Below are positions 36,945-46,070 of a stretch of DNA of 64,000 nt, piece after piece. Every line of letters starts with the position of its first letter. The first letter of the stretch is position 1. The notes under the pieces were generated by a model, which was given only the letters and a program-made list of their open reading frames with translations, was not told the DNA's origin and searched no databases. The position numbers were made by a program, and so were the translations under genes. Origin of the DNA: an uncultured Candidatus Saccharibacteria bacterium (GTDB taxonomy: Bacteria; Patescibacteriota; Saccharimonadia; Saccharimonadales; Saccharimonadaceae); the NCBI GenBank assembly GCA_948851665.1, contig CAQOWG010000001.1:1-64000 (forward strand). The letters run 5' to 3'.

Positions 36945-38351
36945 ATGAAAAATCCTTTGGTGTCGGTGATTATTCCAGTATACAATACGGGCAAGGTGGC
37001 GAAAAAGGTGATTTCGCAACTCTTGAAGCAGAGCTACCAGAATATTGAAATTGTGGTAATTGATGACGGTTCGACGGATGGTTCCCTGGCGCGGTTGCAG
37101 GAGATTGCGGCTAGAGAGCGACGGGTGAAGCTATTTCATCAAAAAAATGCGGGGGTGAGTGCGGCGCGCAATGTGGGGATTGAGCGGGCGCGGGGGGAGT
37201 ATATGGTGTTTGTGGACTCGGATGACGAAGTAAGGCCGGGTTTTATTGAGAAATTAGTGGAAGCGATGGCGGATGACGGGGTGGCGGTGGCACTGACAGG
37301 CAAAGTGCATCAGAATTTGCAGGACGAAAAGCGAACGAAGGTAGTAGCGAAGCCACGACGGGAGCGCAAGAAACATGAGAAATTGGCGAATTATATGATG
37401 TATTTACTGCTCAGGGATGGGCGGATGTACAGTGTAACGAATAAGATCTTCCGGGCAGATGTGGTTCGGAAGCTGGGGTTGGAATTTGAAGAGGGGCGGG
37501 ATTTTGCAGAAGATACGAAGTTTGTGTTGGATTATTTACAGTTCCAGCCGGGGGAAATTAGGTTTATTCCGGAGGCGCTGTATATTTATAAATTTGGGAC
37601 TAAGACGAGCATCGTGCGGGGGGCGGCGACGAAGTGGGAGAATTGGCAGAAGAGTTATGATGATCTAAAGGAATGGGTGCACGAGACGGATGGCGGCGGA
37701 TTTCGCTCGTGGATTTTGCTGAAGTTGGTGCGGGCGCGATGGAAGGTGTCACACGTGAGGTCGAAGAAGCGAGCGCGGAAGGCTGAGACTGATTCGGGGT
37801 CTGCTTCTGCGATTGTGGAAAAAGGTGTGGAAAAACCAGTGGAAAAGTCTGAGCGACATGCCATGAAATACGTGCTGGTGGGGGTAATTATCACATTGTT
37901 TGATTTTGTGGCTTATACGGTGCTGGTGAAGCTGGTATTCCGGACGAATGATGCACTGGAGATTTCGACGGCAGTGGCAACGGTGCTGGCGACGATTTTG
38001 GCATATATTTTGCATAGCCGGATTACTTGGCGCGACCGTAAGCCAGCGAAGTTCGGAGTGGTAAAATTCTTCCTGTGGAATGGGCTAGTGGCAGTGGCAC
38101 TGAAGCCGTTTACAGCCTGGATGGTGGGGACGTGGACGGGGCTTTTCCAATTTGCGCTGATGGTGTCGGAGTGGCTGAGATTGCCATTTGATTATGAGAC
38201 GATTGAATATCTGGGAGTGTATGGGATAGCGACGCTAGTGATTATGGTACTCAATTATTTCTTTTACGATAGATTGGTCTTTGGGTCGAAAAAGAAAACG
38301 GTAAAGACGGGGGAAATGGCGCAGGAGGAAGGCGCGGGGGAAACTGCGTAA
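36945..38351 (+). CDS. Fusion of a GT2 glycosyltransferase and a GtrA-like membrane domain
   Basis: 468 aa. Residues 1-230 are GT2: VSVIIPVYNTG, IDDGSTDGS, AGVSAARNVGIERA and VDSDDE, the last being the metal-binding acidic motif. Residues 305-450 are a GtrA domain with four helices (KYVLVGVIITLFDFVAYTVL). The linker is Lys/Glu-rich (VEKGVEKPVEKSE) and encoded by three TGTGGAAAA-like 9-mers (37814-37847). GtrA proteins are thought to flip polyprenyl-linked sugars, so the fusion could make and flip a sugar donor. It is leaderless. The 3' end overlaps the convergent GT2 gene by 117 bp. Confidence 0.88.
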   Translation: MKNPLVSVIIPVYNTGKVAKKVISQLLKQSYQNIEIVVIDDGSTDGSLARLQEIAARERRVKLFHQKNAGVSAARNVGIERARGEYMVFVDSDDEVRPGFIEKLVEAMADDGVAVALTGKVHQNLQDEKRTKVVAKPRRERKKHEKLANYMMYLLLRDGRMYSVTNKIFRADVVRKLGLEFEEGRDFAEDTKFVLDYLQFQPGEIRFIPEALYIYKFGTKTSIVRGAATKWENWQKSYDDLKEWVHETDGGGFRSWILLKLVRARWKVSHVRSKKRARKAETDSGSASAIVEKGVEKPVEKSERHAMKYVLVGVIITLFDFVAYTVLVKLVFRTNDALEISTAVATVLATILAYILHSRITWRDRKPAKFGVVKFFLWNGLVAVALKPFTAWMVGTWTGLFQFALMVSEWLRLPFDYETIEYLGVYGIATLVIMVLNYFFYDRLVFGSKKKTVKTGEMAQEEGAGETA

Positions 38352-39317
38352 GGACTGGGGGCGAATGTATTTTTTGAAACCAGAGCGTGTGAATTTTTGG
38401 TAAAATTGCAGGAAATCTTGCTCAGGAAGCTGGCTTGCGAGAGTGAGGAAAGAAACTGAGAGGTAGTGGGCGGTGGGGGCGGTGAGTTTGGGGCCGATTT
38501 GTTCGAGAAGTGGAAGCTGATATTCGAGGCCGGCGAAAGAATCGACGACGCGCTGGCGGAGTTTAGCAGAATCTTGCATGATGCTGCCGGGGCGCTGGCG
38601 ATAATTATAGCAAATGTCTGGGATAGCGGCGACGGAAGTGGCGCGGGCGATGATCAGCGGAGTGAGACCAAAATCTTCGGCGAGGCGACCTTTGGCATAG
38701 GTGAAATGATTGGATTTGAAAAACTCGGTGCGATAGCAATAAAGCCAGGCATTTTCGGTGTAGTGACAGTGGGCGAGGAGCGGAAAGGCGGCGGGACCAG
38801 GCAGAGGGGCAAAACCAGGTTCGGGGCGTGGAATTAGTTCCCCGTTTGAGAGAAGGTCCTGGCACTGGAAGCGGAGGAGGTCGACTGGGGTCTTGGTGGT
38901 TTTATGGAAATTGGCGAGGGCGGTGGAAATTTTGGTGAGGGCGTCTGGAGCAAGGAAGTCGTCACCATCAAGGAAAATGAGGTAATCACCGGTAGCAATT
39001 TTGACGCCAGAATTGCGAGCTTCAGAGAGGCCGGCGTTTTGTTGGTGGATAACCTTGACATTTTTGCTATTCTGTGCTACAATGGTAGATGAAGGGGGGG
39101 TAGGAGTGTTTTTGTCGTACTTTTCATCGGGATTAGTGCGGCTTTTTTGATGGGAACTTTGATATGCGTCGCAGATTTGGCCAGTGGAATCGTTGGAGCC
39201 GTCGTCGACGAGGATGATTTCGTAATCCCTGAAATCTTGGCTGAGGACAGAATCGAGACAGACGGGTAAATAATCTTCGACGTTATAGGCGGGGATGATG
39301 ATGGAGAATTTAGTCAT
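38235..39317 (-). CDS. Glycosyltransferase family 2
   Basis: 360 aa from ATG 39317; the frame extends 122 codons upstream inside the flippase gene without support. FSIIIPAYNVEDYLPVCLDSV, VDDGSNDSTG, NAGLSEARNSGV and FLDGDDF are GT2 motifs. A stretch of about 25 residues rich in Lys, Ser, Thr and Pro (SSHQKSRTNPDEKYDKNT) interrupts the first Rossmann half. The start overlaps the flippase stop by 8 bp. The last 117 bp are antisense to the GtrA end of the 36945 gene. Last gene of the 41661-38235 operon. Confidence 0.88.
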   Translation of the reverse strand: MTKFSIIIPAYNVEDYLPVCLDSVLSQDFRDYEIILVDDGSNDSTGQICDAYQSSHQKSRTNPDEKYDKNTPTPPSSTIVAQNSKNVKVIHQQNAGLSEARNSGVKIATGDYLIFLDGDDFLAPDALTKISTALANFHKTTKTPVDLLRFQCQDLLSNGELIPRPEPGFAPLPGPAAFPLLAHCHYTENAWLYCYRTEFFKSNHFTYAKGRLAEDFGLTPLIIARATSVAAIPDICYNYRQRPGSIMQDSAKLRQRVVDSFAGLEYQLPLLEQIGPKLTAPTAHYLSVSFLTLASQLPEQDFLQFYQKFTRSGFKKYIRPQSLRSFPRAFLLRHFPRLYRFLFRPKDQSIVKEIIEYHNH

Positions 39318-40578
39318 CGTGGTGTTTCCCGATGCGGACAAGGTAGGTTTGGTAGGCAAAAAGCAAAATGTAGAGAATGAGCAGGGCAAGCATGGAGACG
39401 AAATAGACAAGACAGGCGCCGGTGATTCCCTGCGCGGAGACGAAGAGGCGGGCGGTGGAAAAAGCAAAGAGGGCAACGATGAAAAAGGCGATGAGTTGAC
39501 TGGCGGTATCGCGCATAGTGGTAAGAGAGGTAGAAATGACAACCGACATGGCATAGAAGGTGCCACCGGCGATGATGATAAGAAGAGGAATGAGGTAGTC
39601 GCCAAGAGAGACGCCATAGAGGAGTTCGAGGACTGGGATGCCGAGGAACCAGGCGGCGAGCAAACAGATAATCCCGAAGGCAAAAATGGCGAGAGTAAGA
39701 CGGATGGTGAGGCGGATAAAGTGGGGGAAGTTCTGGCGAAGGCTGGTTTTGAGGGTCATGAGGAAAGGCTGGATGATATATTGGCCAAAGAGAGCGAGGA
39801 CGGTAGCGGGCATAGCGATGATGCCATAGACAGTTTGGATTTCGTTGGTGGAAACGGAGTCGATGGCGTATTTGGGGGCGTTGATGAGGTAGATGCCGAG
39901 GAAGCTGAAGCCGAAGACGAAGAAGCCTTTACGGGTCAAAAACCAGACTTTCTTGAGATTGGGCTTTTCTAGCTGGAAATGAGCCTCACGAAGACGCGGG
40001 ATGTCGTAGAAAAGAATGACAGCAGTGCTTGCGAGGACGAGCATGGCGCAGGTGAGGACGAGGTTGTGGGTAAGAGCGTCGATAACGGAGAAGAAAATGA
40101 GAGAAAAGAGAGCTTTAAGGAAGAAAGATTTGCCGACTTGGTCGAGACGTTCTCGCTTTTGGACGACGGCGTAAGTGCTTTCGCTGATGGCTTCGAGGGA
40201 TTTATACAGGGTAAGGAGCATAATGATGGTGAATTTGTAGGCGTCGTAACCGCGCAAGAAGCAAAAGAAGAGGGCAAAAATGAGCATGGCGGCGCAGCTC
40301 CAGAAACGGGCATGGAAATAATCTGAGTCGGAAATTTCTTTGGTAGTGTCGGTAATTTGGAAAGTGCGACCGCTATAAACACCGATGACATAAAAAACGC
40401 AAGCAGTGGAGAAGGCAAAGGAAAAAATGCCAGCGTCATCGATACCATTGAGACGAGTGGCGAGCATTAAAAAGAAGAGCGAAGTAAAGTTCCAACAAGT
40501 GGTACCGATGAGGTTCCAGATGAAATTACGGCGGAAAGCAGGGGTGGCGATCTGATTATTTACGGGATTTTTTGTCAT
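39310..40578 (-). CDS. Polysaccharide flippase (Wzx-like, MOP superfamily)
   Basis: 422 aa, about twelve hydrophobic spans. RRNFIWNLIGTTCWNFTSLFF at the N terminus and GIIAMPATVLALFGQYIIQPF in the middle fit the polysaccharide biosynthesis (PST) group of lipid-linked oligosaccharide flippases. ATG 40578 follows AAGGGAACC and overlaps the upstream DUF2304 gene by 23 bp. It would move lipid-linked repeat units to the outer face for the polymerase at 28895. Confidence 0.85.
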   Translation of the reverse strand: MTKNPVNNQIATPAFRRNFIWNLIGTTCWNFTSLFFLMLATRLNGIDDAGIFSFAFSTACVFYVIGVYSGRTFQITDTTKEISDSDYFHARFWSCAAMLIFALFFCFLRGYDAYKFTIIMLLTLYKSLEAISESTYAVVQKRERLDQVGKSFFLKALFSLIFFSVIDALTHNLVLTCAMLVLASTAVILFYDIPRLREAHFQLEKPNLKKVWFLTRKGFFVFGFSFLGIYLINAPKYAIDSVSTNEIQTVYGIIAMPATVLALFGQYIIQPFLMTLKTSLRQNFPHFIRLTIRLTLAIFAFGIICLLAAWFLGIPVLELLYGVSLGDYLIPLLIIIAGGTFYAMSVVISTSLTTMRDTASQLIAFFIVALFAFSTARLFVSAQGITGACLVYFVSMLALLILYILLFAYQTYLVRIGKHHDD

Positions 40579-40927
40579 TTGGTTCCCTTTTGGTGGTGGA
40601 ACGAGATTGTTCAAATTTTAGAAGAGCAACCTGTTCGGCCAGTTCGGTGATTTTGGCTTGTTGCTCGGAAATATGGCGAGAGTCTTGGAAATTGATGAAG
40701 AGCAAGAAGACGACAGCGAGCGTCAGGAGCAGAGCGGGGGGATAGGCGATGCCAAAGATTTCAGCAAGCCAGTTGATAGAATAAGGGAAAATTGAGAGCA
40801 AAAGGATAATAACCGAGCCAATAAGCCACCAAAAACTGGCCTTAACGGATAGTTTGTTTTTGCGTACCGTATGGACGATATAGATCATTAGAATAACGGC
40901 AATGATGATAAAATAGATGTTGTTCAT
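40556..40927 (-). CDS. DUF2304 membrane protein
   Basis: 123 aa with three hydrophobic segments (2-20, 30-50, 61-80) and a C-terminal coiled tail (SEQQAKITELAEQVALLKFEQ). KASFWWLIGSVIILLLSIFP is typical of DUF2304. Such genes very often follow DPM-type glycosyltransferases, as here, with a 4-bp ATGA overlap. It may anchor or regulate the transferase. Confidence 0.8.
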   Translation of the reverse strand: MNNIYFIIIAVILMIYIVHTVRKNKLSVKASFWWLIGSVIILLLSIFPYSINWLAEIFGIAYPPALLLTLAVVFLLFINFQDSRHISEQQAKITELAEQVALLKFEQSRSTTKREPNDKKSRK

Positions 40928-41661
40928 CGGTGAAGTTTCTCCTTAAAACGACGCTTGAAGCCAAAGTGTTGCAAGAAAACGAAAAAGATACTGTAGAACA
41001 TATTGACCATATACTTGATAGGTGCGATGATGCCTCCGTGCATACTTTCACCGGCTTGACGTTGACGCATTTTGACGGGCGCCTCGGTGACTTTATAACC
41101 GCGATATAGCATCTCGATGATGAGGTTGGCGTCGGGAAATTCAGGATAATCATTGAAACTAGCATATTTTTCAATGACGCGGCGGTTGAGGCATTGAAAA
41201 CCGGAGAGAGGGTCGGTAATGCGTTTTTGACAAAAAATTCGGATGAGGAGAGAGAAAATCTTTTGGCCAAGACGACGGAAAAAGGCACACTTATAGCCGG
41301 AGTCTTCGAGGTAACGCGAGCCGATGACGATATCGGAGTTGGCCTTGACGGCGGTTTGATAGAGCTTAGTGGCTTCGGCGGCAATGTGTTGTCCGTCCGC
41401 ATCAAACTGAATGGCGTAGTCATAGCCTTTGGCGGTGGCATATTTGAGACCTGTCTGGATAGACCAGGCGTAGCCAAGATTGAAAATATTGTCGACGCAA
41501 GGTATGTGATGTTTAGCAACGATTTCACGAGTTGCGTCGGTCGAGTAGTCATTGACGACGAGGATATCGGCGGTGCTAAAATCGCGTTGTAACTCGGTAA
41601 TAACTGCGGAAATATTTTCGGCCTCATTGTGGGCGGGGATGATAACGAGAACTCTATGCAT
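40924..41661 (-). CDS. GT2 glycosyltransferase, dolichol-phosphate-mannose-synthase-like
   Basis: 245 aa. VLVIIPAHNEAENISAVI, VVNDYSTDATREI, NLGYAWSIQTGL, QFDADGQH and DPLSGFQCLNRRVIEK follow the DPM1/polyprenyl-phosphate glycosyltransferase pattern. There is no C-terminal membrane domain; the DUF2304 partner supplies it. It makes a polyprenyl-phosphate sugar or transfers a sugar to the glycan. TATAAT (41668-41673) is 6 nt before ATG 41661, so the operon start is leaderless. Confidence 0.9.
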   Translation of the reverse strand: MHRVLVIIPAHNEAENISAVITELQRDFSTADILVVNDYSTDATREIVAKHHIPCVDNIFNLGYAWSIQTGLKYATAKGYDYAIQFDADGQHIAAEATKLYQTAVKANSDIVIGSRYLEDSGYKCAFFRRLGQKIFSLLIRIFCQKRITDPLSGFQCLNRRVIEKYASFNDYPEFPDANLIIEMLYRGYKVTEAPVKMRQRQAGESMHGGIIAPIKYMVNMFYSIFFVFLQHFGFKRRFKEKLHR

Positions 41662-41760
41662 ATATATATTATACGACTTTGCGAGAGCAGGAGCAAGACA
41701 GTGAGGATTTTATCTAAAACAGTGGCGAGATTTGGTACAATAGTAAAAAGGAGTGTACCC

Positions 41761-42798
41761 ATGGCTAGACCGAAGTTGAGTATTATTATTCCCTGCTATA
41801 AAGTTGAGAAGTATTTGCCAAAATGTTTAGATTCGTTGGTGAACCAAACGATGGATGATATTGAGCTAGTTTGTATCAATGACGGCTCACCGGATAATTG
41901 TTTGAAAATCCTCAAAGACTATCGAGAGAAATATGGCGAGAAAATTGTCATTATCGACAAGAAGAATGAGGGTGTTTGGATTGGCCGCCAGGATGGAATC
42001 AAGAAAGCGCGTGGTGAATATATTGGATTTGTTGATAGTGACGATTATGTGCACCCGGAGTTTGCAGAGAAACTTTATAATGCCGCAGTGAGTCATGACG
42101 CTGACATCGCAGTGTGTGGGTTTGAGCGAATTGATCTTGAAACAGGAAAAATTTATTCGCGGGAAATGTGTAAGGCTAGGCCAGATATTGACTCGACAAA
42201 AAATCCTGGCGCGATGCTTGAATTAAACGGTGCGCCTTGGAATAAGGTATTTCAGGCTGACTTGTTGAAGAAAAATTTTTACCAAATGAAAAACGTGCCA
42301 AAAGTATTGGATGATATGATGTTCCAGCTTTTGGTTTATTATAAAACGACAAAAATTACCTTTATTCCTGACAGTTTAGTGTATTATATGGTGCGAAAAG
42401 ATTCAATTATTAACACCGTGAAAATGGAGCTGATCCCGTCGACCTATGCGGCAATGGTTGAGGTGCGAGAGCTTTATGCGCGAGAGAGGCCGGAGCTTTT
42501 GGATTATATAGACGCAAACGCTTTCTTGCATTTAGGGGTTTCGTTTGTTTATCGGTTATCAGAAAATCCTGATGTAGATTTGAAGTGTTTAATTCGCGAG
42601 AACCAGGAATTCCTGAATCAAGATTTTCCGCGTTGGAAAAAAACTCCTTACACGACATTGGGGTATGTTCTGCGTCATCATGGGGCAAATCTAAAACTTT
42701 GGATCGTGAAAGTGATTATAAATTTAGGGTTATTCCGGTGGTTTATCAAAACTTATAAGTTCATGATTCGAACGTTGGGAGTAGATATAAAATGGTAG
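41761..42798 (+). CDS. Glycosyltransferase family 2
   Basis: 345 aa from ATG 41761 with AAGGAG; TACAAT lies about 20 nt upstream of it. LSIIIPCYKVEKYLPKCLDSL, INDGSPDNCL, NEGVWIGRQDGIKKA and VDSDDYVHPEF are GT2 motifs. The C-terminal 100 residues are helical (YTTLGYVLRHHGANLKLWIV). The stop overlaps the glf start by 7 bp, so a two-gene operon. Coupling with Glf suggests a galactofuranosyl transferase, which is inference. Confidence 0.88.
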   Translation: MARPKLSIIIPCYKVEKYLPKCLDSLVNQTMDDIELVCINDGSPDNCLKILKDYREKYGEKIVIIDKKNEGVWIGRQDGIKKARGEYIGFVDSDDYVHPEFAEKLYNAAVSHDADIAVCGFERIDLETGKIYSREMCKARPDIDSTKNPGAMLELNGAPWNKVFQADLLKKNFYQMKNVPKVLDDMMFQLLVYYKTTKITFIPDSLVYYMVRKDSIINTVKMELIPSTYAAMVEVRELYARERPELLDYIDANAFLHLGVSFVYRLSENPDVDLKCLIRENQEFLNQDFPRWKKTPYTTLGYVLRHHGANLKLWIVKVIINLGLFRWFIKTYKFMIRTLGVDIKW

Positions 42799-43898
42799 AT
42801 TATGACTACTTGGTGGTGGGGGCGGGATTATTTGGCGCGACAATGGCGAATTTGCTGAAAGCGGCGGGTAAAAAGGTGCTGGTAATTGATCGGCGTGATC
42901 ATATTGCGGGTAATGTATATACAGAACTAGTGGAAGGCATTGACGTACACCGCTACGGGGCGCATATTTTCCATACCGACAATAAAGAGGTTTGGGACTA
43001 TGTAAATAGGTTTGCGGAATTTAACCGTTATACTAATTCGCCGATTGCAAGATTTGGTGATGAACTTTATAACTTGCCATTTAACATGAATACTTTTTCA
43101 AGGATTTGGAGCGACGTCATTACTCCAGATGATGCATTGCGGCATATCGAAACAGAACGGAAAGAGATCGTGGGTGAGCCAAAAAATCTTGAGGAACAAG
43201 CAATCAGTTTGGTGGGCCGGACAATTTATGAAAAATTGATTAAGGGATATACTGAAAAACAGTGGGGGCGTGATTGCAAAGATTTGCCAACAAGCATTAT
43301 TAAGCGAATTCCAGTGCGACTGATTTATGATAATAACTATTTTGATGATCGCTATCAGGGGATTCCAATCGGGGGATATACAGCGATGGTAGAACGAATG
43401 CTGGAAGGCGTCGAAGTGAAACTCGGTGTGGATTTCTTTGAACAACGTGATAAATGGCAAAAAATCGCCAACAAGATTGTGTATACTGGAGCAATTGATG
43501 AATATTTTGATTGCTGCTTTGGGGAGTTGGAATACCGTTCCCTGCGATTTGACACTAAAATCTTAAAGGCCAAAAACTTCCAGGGAAATGCGGTTGTGAA
43601 CTATACCGGGCACGAGGTAGATTATACGCGCGTGATCGAGCATAAACATTTTGAAAGTACTGACAGCGATAAGACGGTGGTTACTTACGAATATCCAAGT
43701 GACTATGCAAGTGGCGCAGAGAAATATTACACCATAAATGACGACAAAAACAACCAGATGGCTGCAAAGTATCGTACTTTGGCAGAGCAGGAAAAAGGTG
43801 TGATTTTTGGGGGAAGGCTAGCAGAGTACAAATATTACGATATGGATGACGTGATTGCTTCGGCTTTTGCTGCAGCAGAAAAAGAGCAGCAGAGTTAA
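42792..43898 (+). CDS. glf: UDP-galactopyranose mutase
   Basis: 368 aa, the usual length. YLVVGAGLFGATMANLLKAAG binds FAD. VYTELVEGIDVHRYGAHIFHTDN, YTEKQWGRDCKDLP and RIPVRLIYDNNYFDDRYQGIPIGGYT are Glf signatures with the active-site Arg. It converts UDP-galactopyranose to UDP-galactofuranose, using the GalE product. Convergent with the DUF2142 gene, 5 bp apart. Confidence 0.96.
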   Translation: MVDYDYLVVGAGLFGATMANLLKAAGKKVLVIDRRDHIAGNVYTELVEGIDVHRYGAHIFHTDNKEVWDYVNRFAEFNRYTNSPIARFGDELYNLPFNMNTFSRIWSDVITPDDALRHIETERKEIVGEPKNLEEQAISLVGRTIYEKLIKGYTEKQWGRDCKDLPTSIIKRIPVRLIYDNNYFDDRYQGIPIGGYTAMVERMLEGVEVKLGVDFFEQRDKWQKIANKIVYTGAIDEYFDCCFGELEYRSLRFDTKILKAKNFQGNAVVNYTGHEVDYTRVIEHKHFESTDSDKTVVTYEYPSDYASGAEKYYTINDDKNNQMAAKYRTLAEQEKGVIFGGRLAEYKYYDMDDVIASAFAAAEKEQQS

Positions 43899-43903
43899 AC
43901 TAA

Positions 43904-45463
43904 TTACATGATGCTATACTTAGCGACGTAAATAGCAACGGTGAGAGCAAGACAACAGTAAGAGATAAAAACGAGAGTGGTGGCGTAAGGATAGGGTTCG
44001 GTTTTGGCGCTGCGTGGCGCAAGTATAAGCGCAAAAAGCGGCAAAAGTGGCAAGAAATAACGGGATTGAACGCCGCTAGCATGTGGAGCACCGACCTGAG
44101 AATACGAAAGATAGAGAGAGGCAACAATCGCACCAACTACTACGACAAAGGCGAGGGCCAAGCAGACTTTTAGACGAGTGGTAAAGATTTTCCGGTCAAG
44201 TTTGATCGTGAAAATAGTAGAAAAGAAGATGATAATTTGTATAAGCCCGACAAAAGCCGTAGTGTAATGGCCAGTGGATATATACCCCATATTACCAAAT
44301 GATTCTGCAGAGAGAAACACGGGAGCAACGGCTTCAGTAATGCTGCGCCCAACAATGACTGGCACGCGAACAGGATTTGCAAATAGAAAATGAAGCTGAC
44401 CGCTGACGCTAGTATTGCCGCCACGCACATCGGGCGTCATGCTACCGCTGAGAACCGGCAAAACGAAAGTTGCCGCAATGAGTACAGTGATGAGCACTAG
44501 GCTAAGTTTCATAGCGAGAGCACGCTTGGGATGATCGAATTGCTTATTGGGGATGAGGAGCGGTAATAGAATTAGTGGACAATAAATCGCCTTGGGGAGA
44601 CAACCCCAAATCGAAGCAAAAACAAAAGCAATGAGAAGTTTTGGATCCACTTTAGGCTGGCTGAGCATACGGGCGAAGATGGCAAGAGCAAGACTAAGGC
44701 CAGCAGTAACCATGGGGTCAACGGAAAACTGGCTAGCGATACAGATACAACTGACAATTAGACCGGTTGCAAAGAAGATTGGGCGAAGATGCTTTTGGCT
44801 GACTTTGATGGCAAAGTAAAAGAGAGCTATGTAGCAAAGCATGTTGCAAAGTTTTGCAAGCATGATGGTTGTAACAAAACTAAGGTGGAGGAAAGAGCCA
44901 ATTTTGAAGCCGAGATGATATGGTAAATATGCAAGACGTTGGTATAATTCGGCATCGTCACTTAGTGTAATAATTTGGACGGTATCTGGCTGGTTAGCGG
45001 CATTGATGATGCGATAAGCCTCTTCGCGCTCAATAAAGTTGAGCTTGCTCACAGATTTCGCAGCATCGTTAGACTCGACGATACGGAAAGCATCACTGGC
45101 GGGGATTGATTCACTAGACAATGCCAGCGCTCGTACAAAATGGATTTGGTCGTCGGGTGTAGCATAGAGAGTACACGGCAGAATAATCACATAAGATATG
45201 CCAGTGACGAGCGAGATGAGAAGAAATGCTTTGTGAAGATTTTCGACAAAATAGCGACGGAACTTGATCAGCAAGGCAAGACTGCAGAGAAATGCAGCAA
45301 CGACTAGGAAGCGAGCTAGGTAGAAACGAGGTGCGTGACTCAGCAGAAGACCAAAGATTACTACTTCGGCAAGAGCACTGAGAGCTAAACTTGCAGCAAT
45401 ACTTACACCAATGAAAATAAGGTTAGAACGATTATATTTAGCGAGAGGATTTTTGACCGTCAT
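43904..45463 (-). CDS. DUF2142 polytopic membrane protein
   Basis: 519 aa, about twelve hydrophobic spans. LYATPDDQIHFVRALALS matches the DUF2142 motif (PDE/DxxH) in the first outer loop, like GT-C-type glycosyltransferases that use lipid-linked donors. Downstream gene of the rml operon; its start overlaps the preceding gene by 26 bp. A role in adding side sugars outside the membrane is inferred. Confidence 0.82.
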   Translation of the reverse strand: MTVKNPLAKYNRSNLIFIGVSIAASLALSALAEVVIFGLLLSHAPRFYLARFLVVAAFLCSLALLIKFRRYFVENLHKAFLLISLVTGISYVIILPCTLYATPDDQIHFVRALALSSESIPASDAFRIVESNDAAKSVSKLNFIEREEAYRIINAANQPDTVQIITLSDDAELYQRLAYLPYHLGFKIGSFLHLSFVTTIMLAKLCNMLCYIALFYFAIKVSQKHLRPIFFATGLIVSCICIASQFSVDPMVTAGLSLALAIFARMLSQPKVDPKLLIAFVFASIWGCLPKAIYCPLILLPLLIPNKQFDHPKRALAMKLSLVLITVLIAATFVLPVLSGSMTPDVRGGNTSVSGQLHFLFANPVRVPVIVGRSITEAVAPVFLSAESFGNMGYISTGHYTTAFVGLIQIIIFFSTIFTIKLDRKIFTTRLKVCLALAFVVVVGAIVASLYLSYSQVGAPHASGVQSRYFLPLLPLFALILAPRSAKTEPYPYATTLVFISYCCLALTVAIYVAKYSIM

Positions 45464-46070
45464 AGAACTCCTTATTAACTATTACGAGAGCGATAAAGAT
45501 GGCGAGGGCAGCACCCATAATGAAATACCAGACGGCAAAAACGTCTTTATGGGACTTTGTGAAGGCCATAATGAGATGGCACTCACTGGGTTTGCCATTT
45601 ATTGAGAGTGAGGCAGAGTTTTGATCGGATGTACTAGTGAAAAAAGTGATGGGTGAGTCCGTGTCTGAGGTGCGAAGCTTAAGAATATAATTAACCCCGG
45701 CACTGAGATGATAGTCAAAATAAGCAAAGCTATTGTCTAATAGACTGCCGAGCGAGCGTTCGATGGTTGTGGGAGAACCCCCCTCGGGCTGAATAGTAAC
45801 AACAAGTTTACCTTGATGGACTGGTCGACTATAATTGGCAAAATATAGACCAAAAGAGTCATAATCCTCGTCCACAGTGAATCGTTGCTCGATGACATCG
45901 TCGGGCTCAATCTGCTCGAGCGGAGATAGGTCGGTGACAGTAAAAATATCGGTGCTATGCTTTGTGCGGGGGCTGACAACAGATATCACACCGCCAATTA
46001 GACAGATAAATACGACCGCAATGCAGACGCAGACACCGGAAGATAGGAGTTTTTTAAGCTTGGTAGGCAT
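45438..46070 (-). CDS. Two-span membrane protein of the rml operon, unrecognised
   Basis: 210 aa. Helices near residues 10-31 and 180-202 bracket an outer beta-sandwich-like domain (YDSFGLYFANYSRPVHQGKLVVTIQ; AYFDYHLSAGVNYILKLRTSD). The start overlaps rmlB by 17 bp and the end overlaps the DUF2142 gene by 26 bp, so it is part of the same transcript. It probably assists the DUF2142 protein; no named family is recognised. Confidence 0.75.
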   Translation of the reverse strand: MPTKLKKLLSSGVCVCIAVVFICLIGGVISVVSPRTKHSTDIFTVTDLSPLEQIEPDDVIEQRFTVDEDYDSFGLYFANYSRPVHQGKLVVTIQPEGGSPTTIERSLGSLLDNSFAYFDYHLSAGVNYILKLRTSDTDSPITFFTSTSDQNSASLSINGKPSECHLIMAFTKSHKDVFAVWYFIMGAALAIFIALVIVNKEFYDGQKSSR

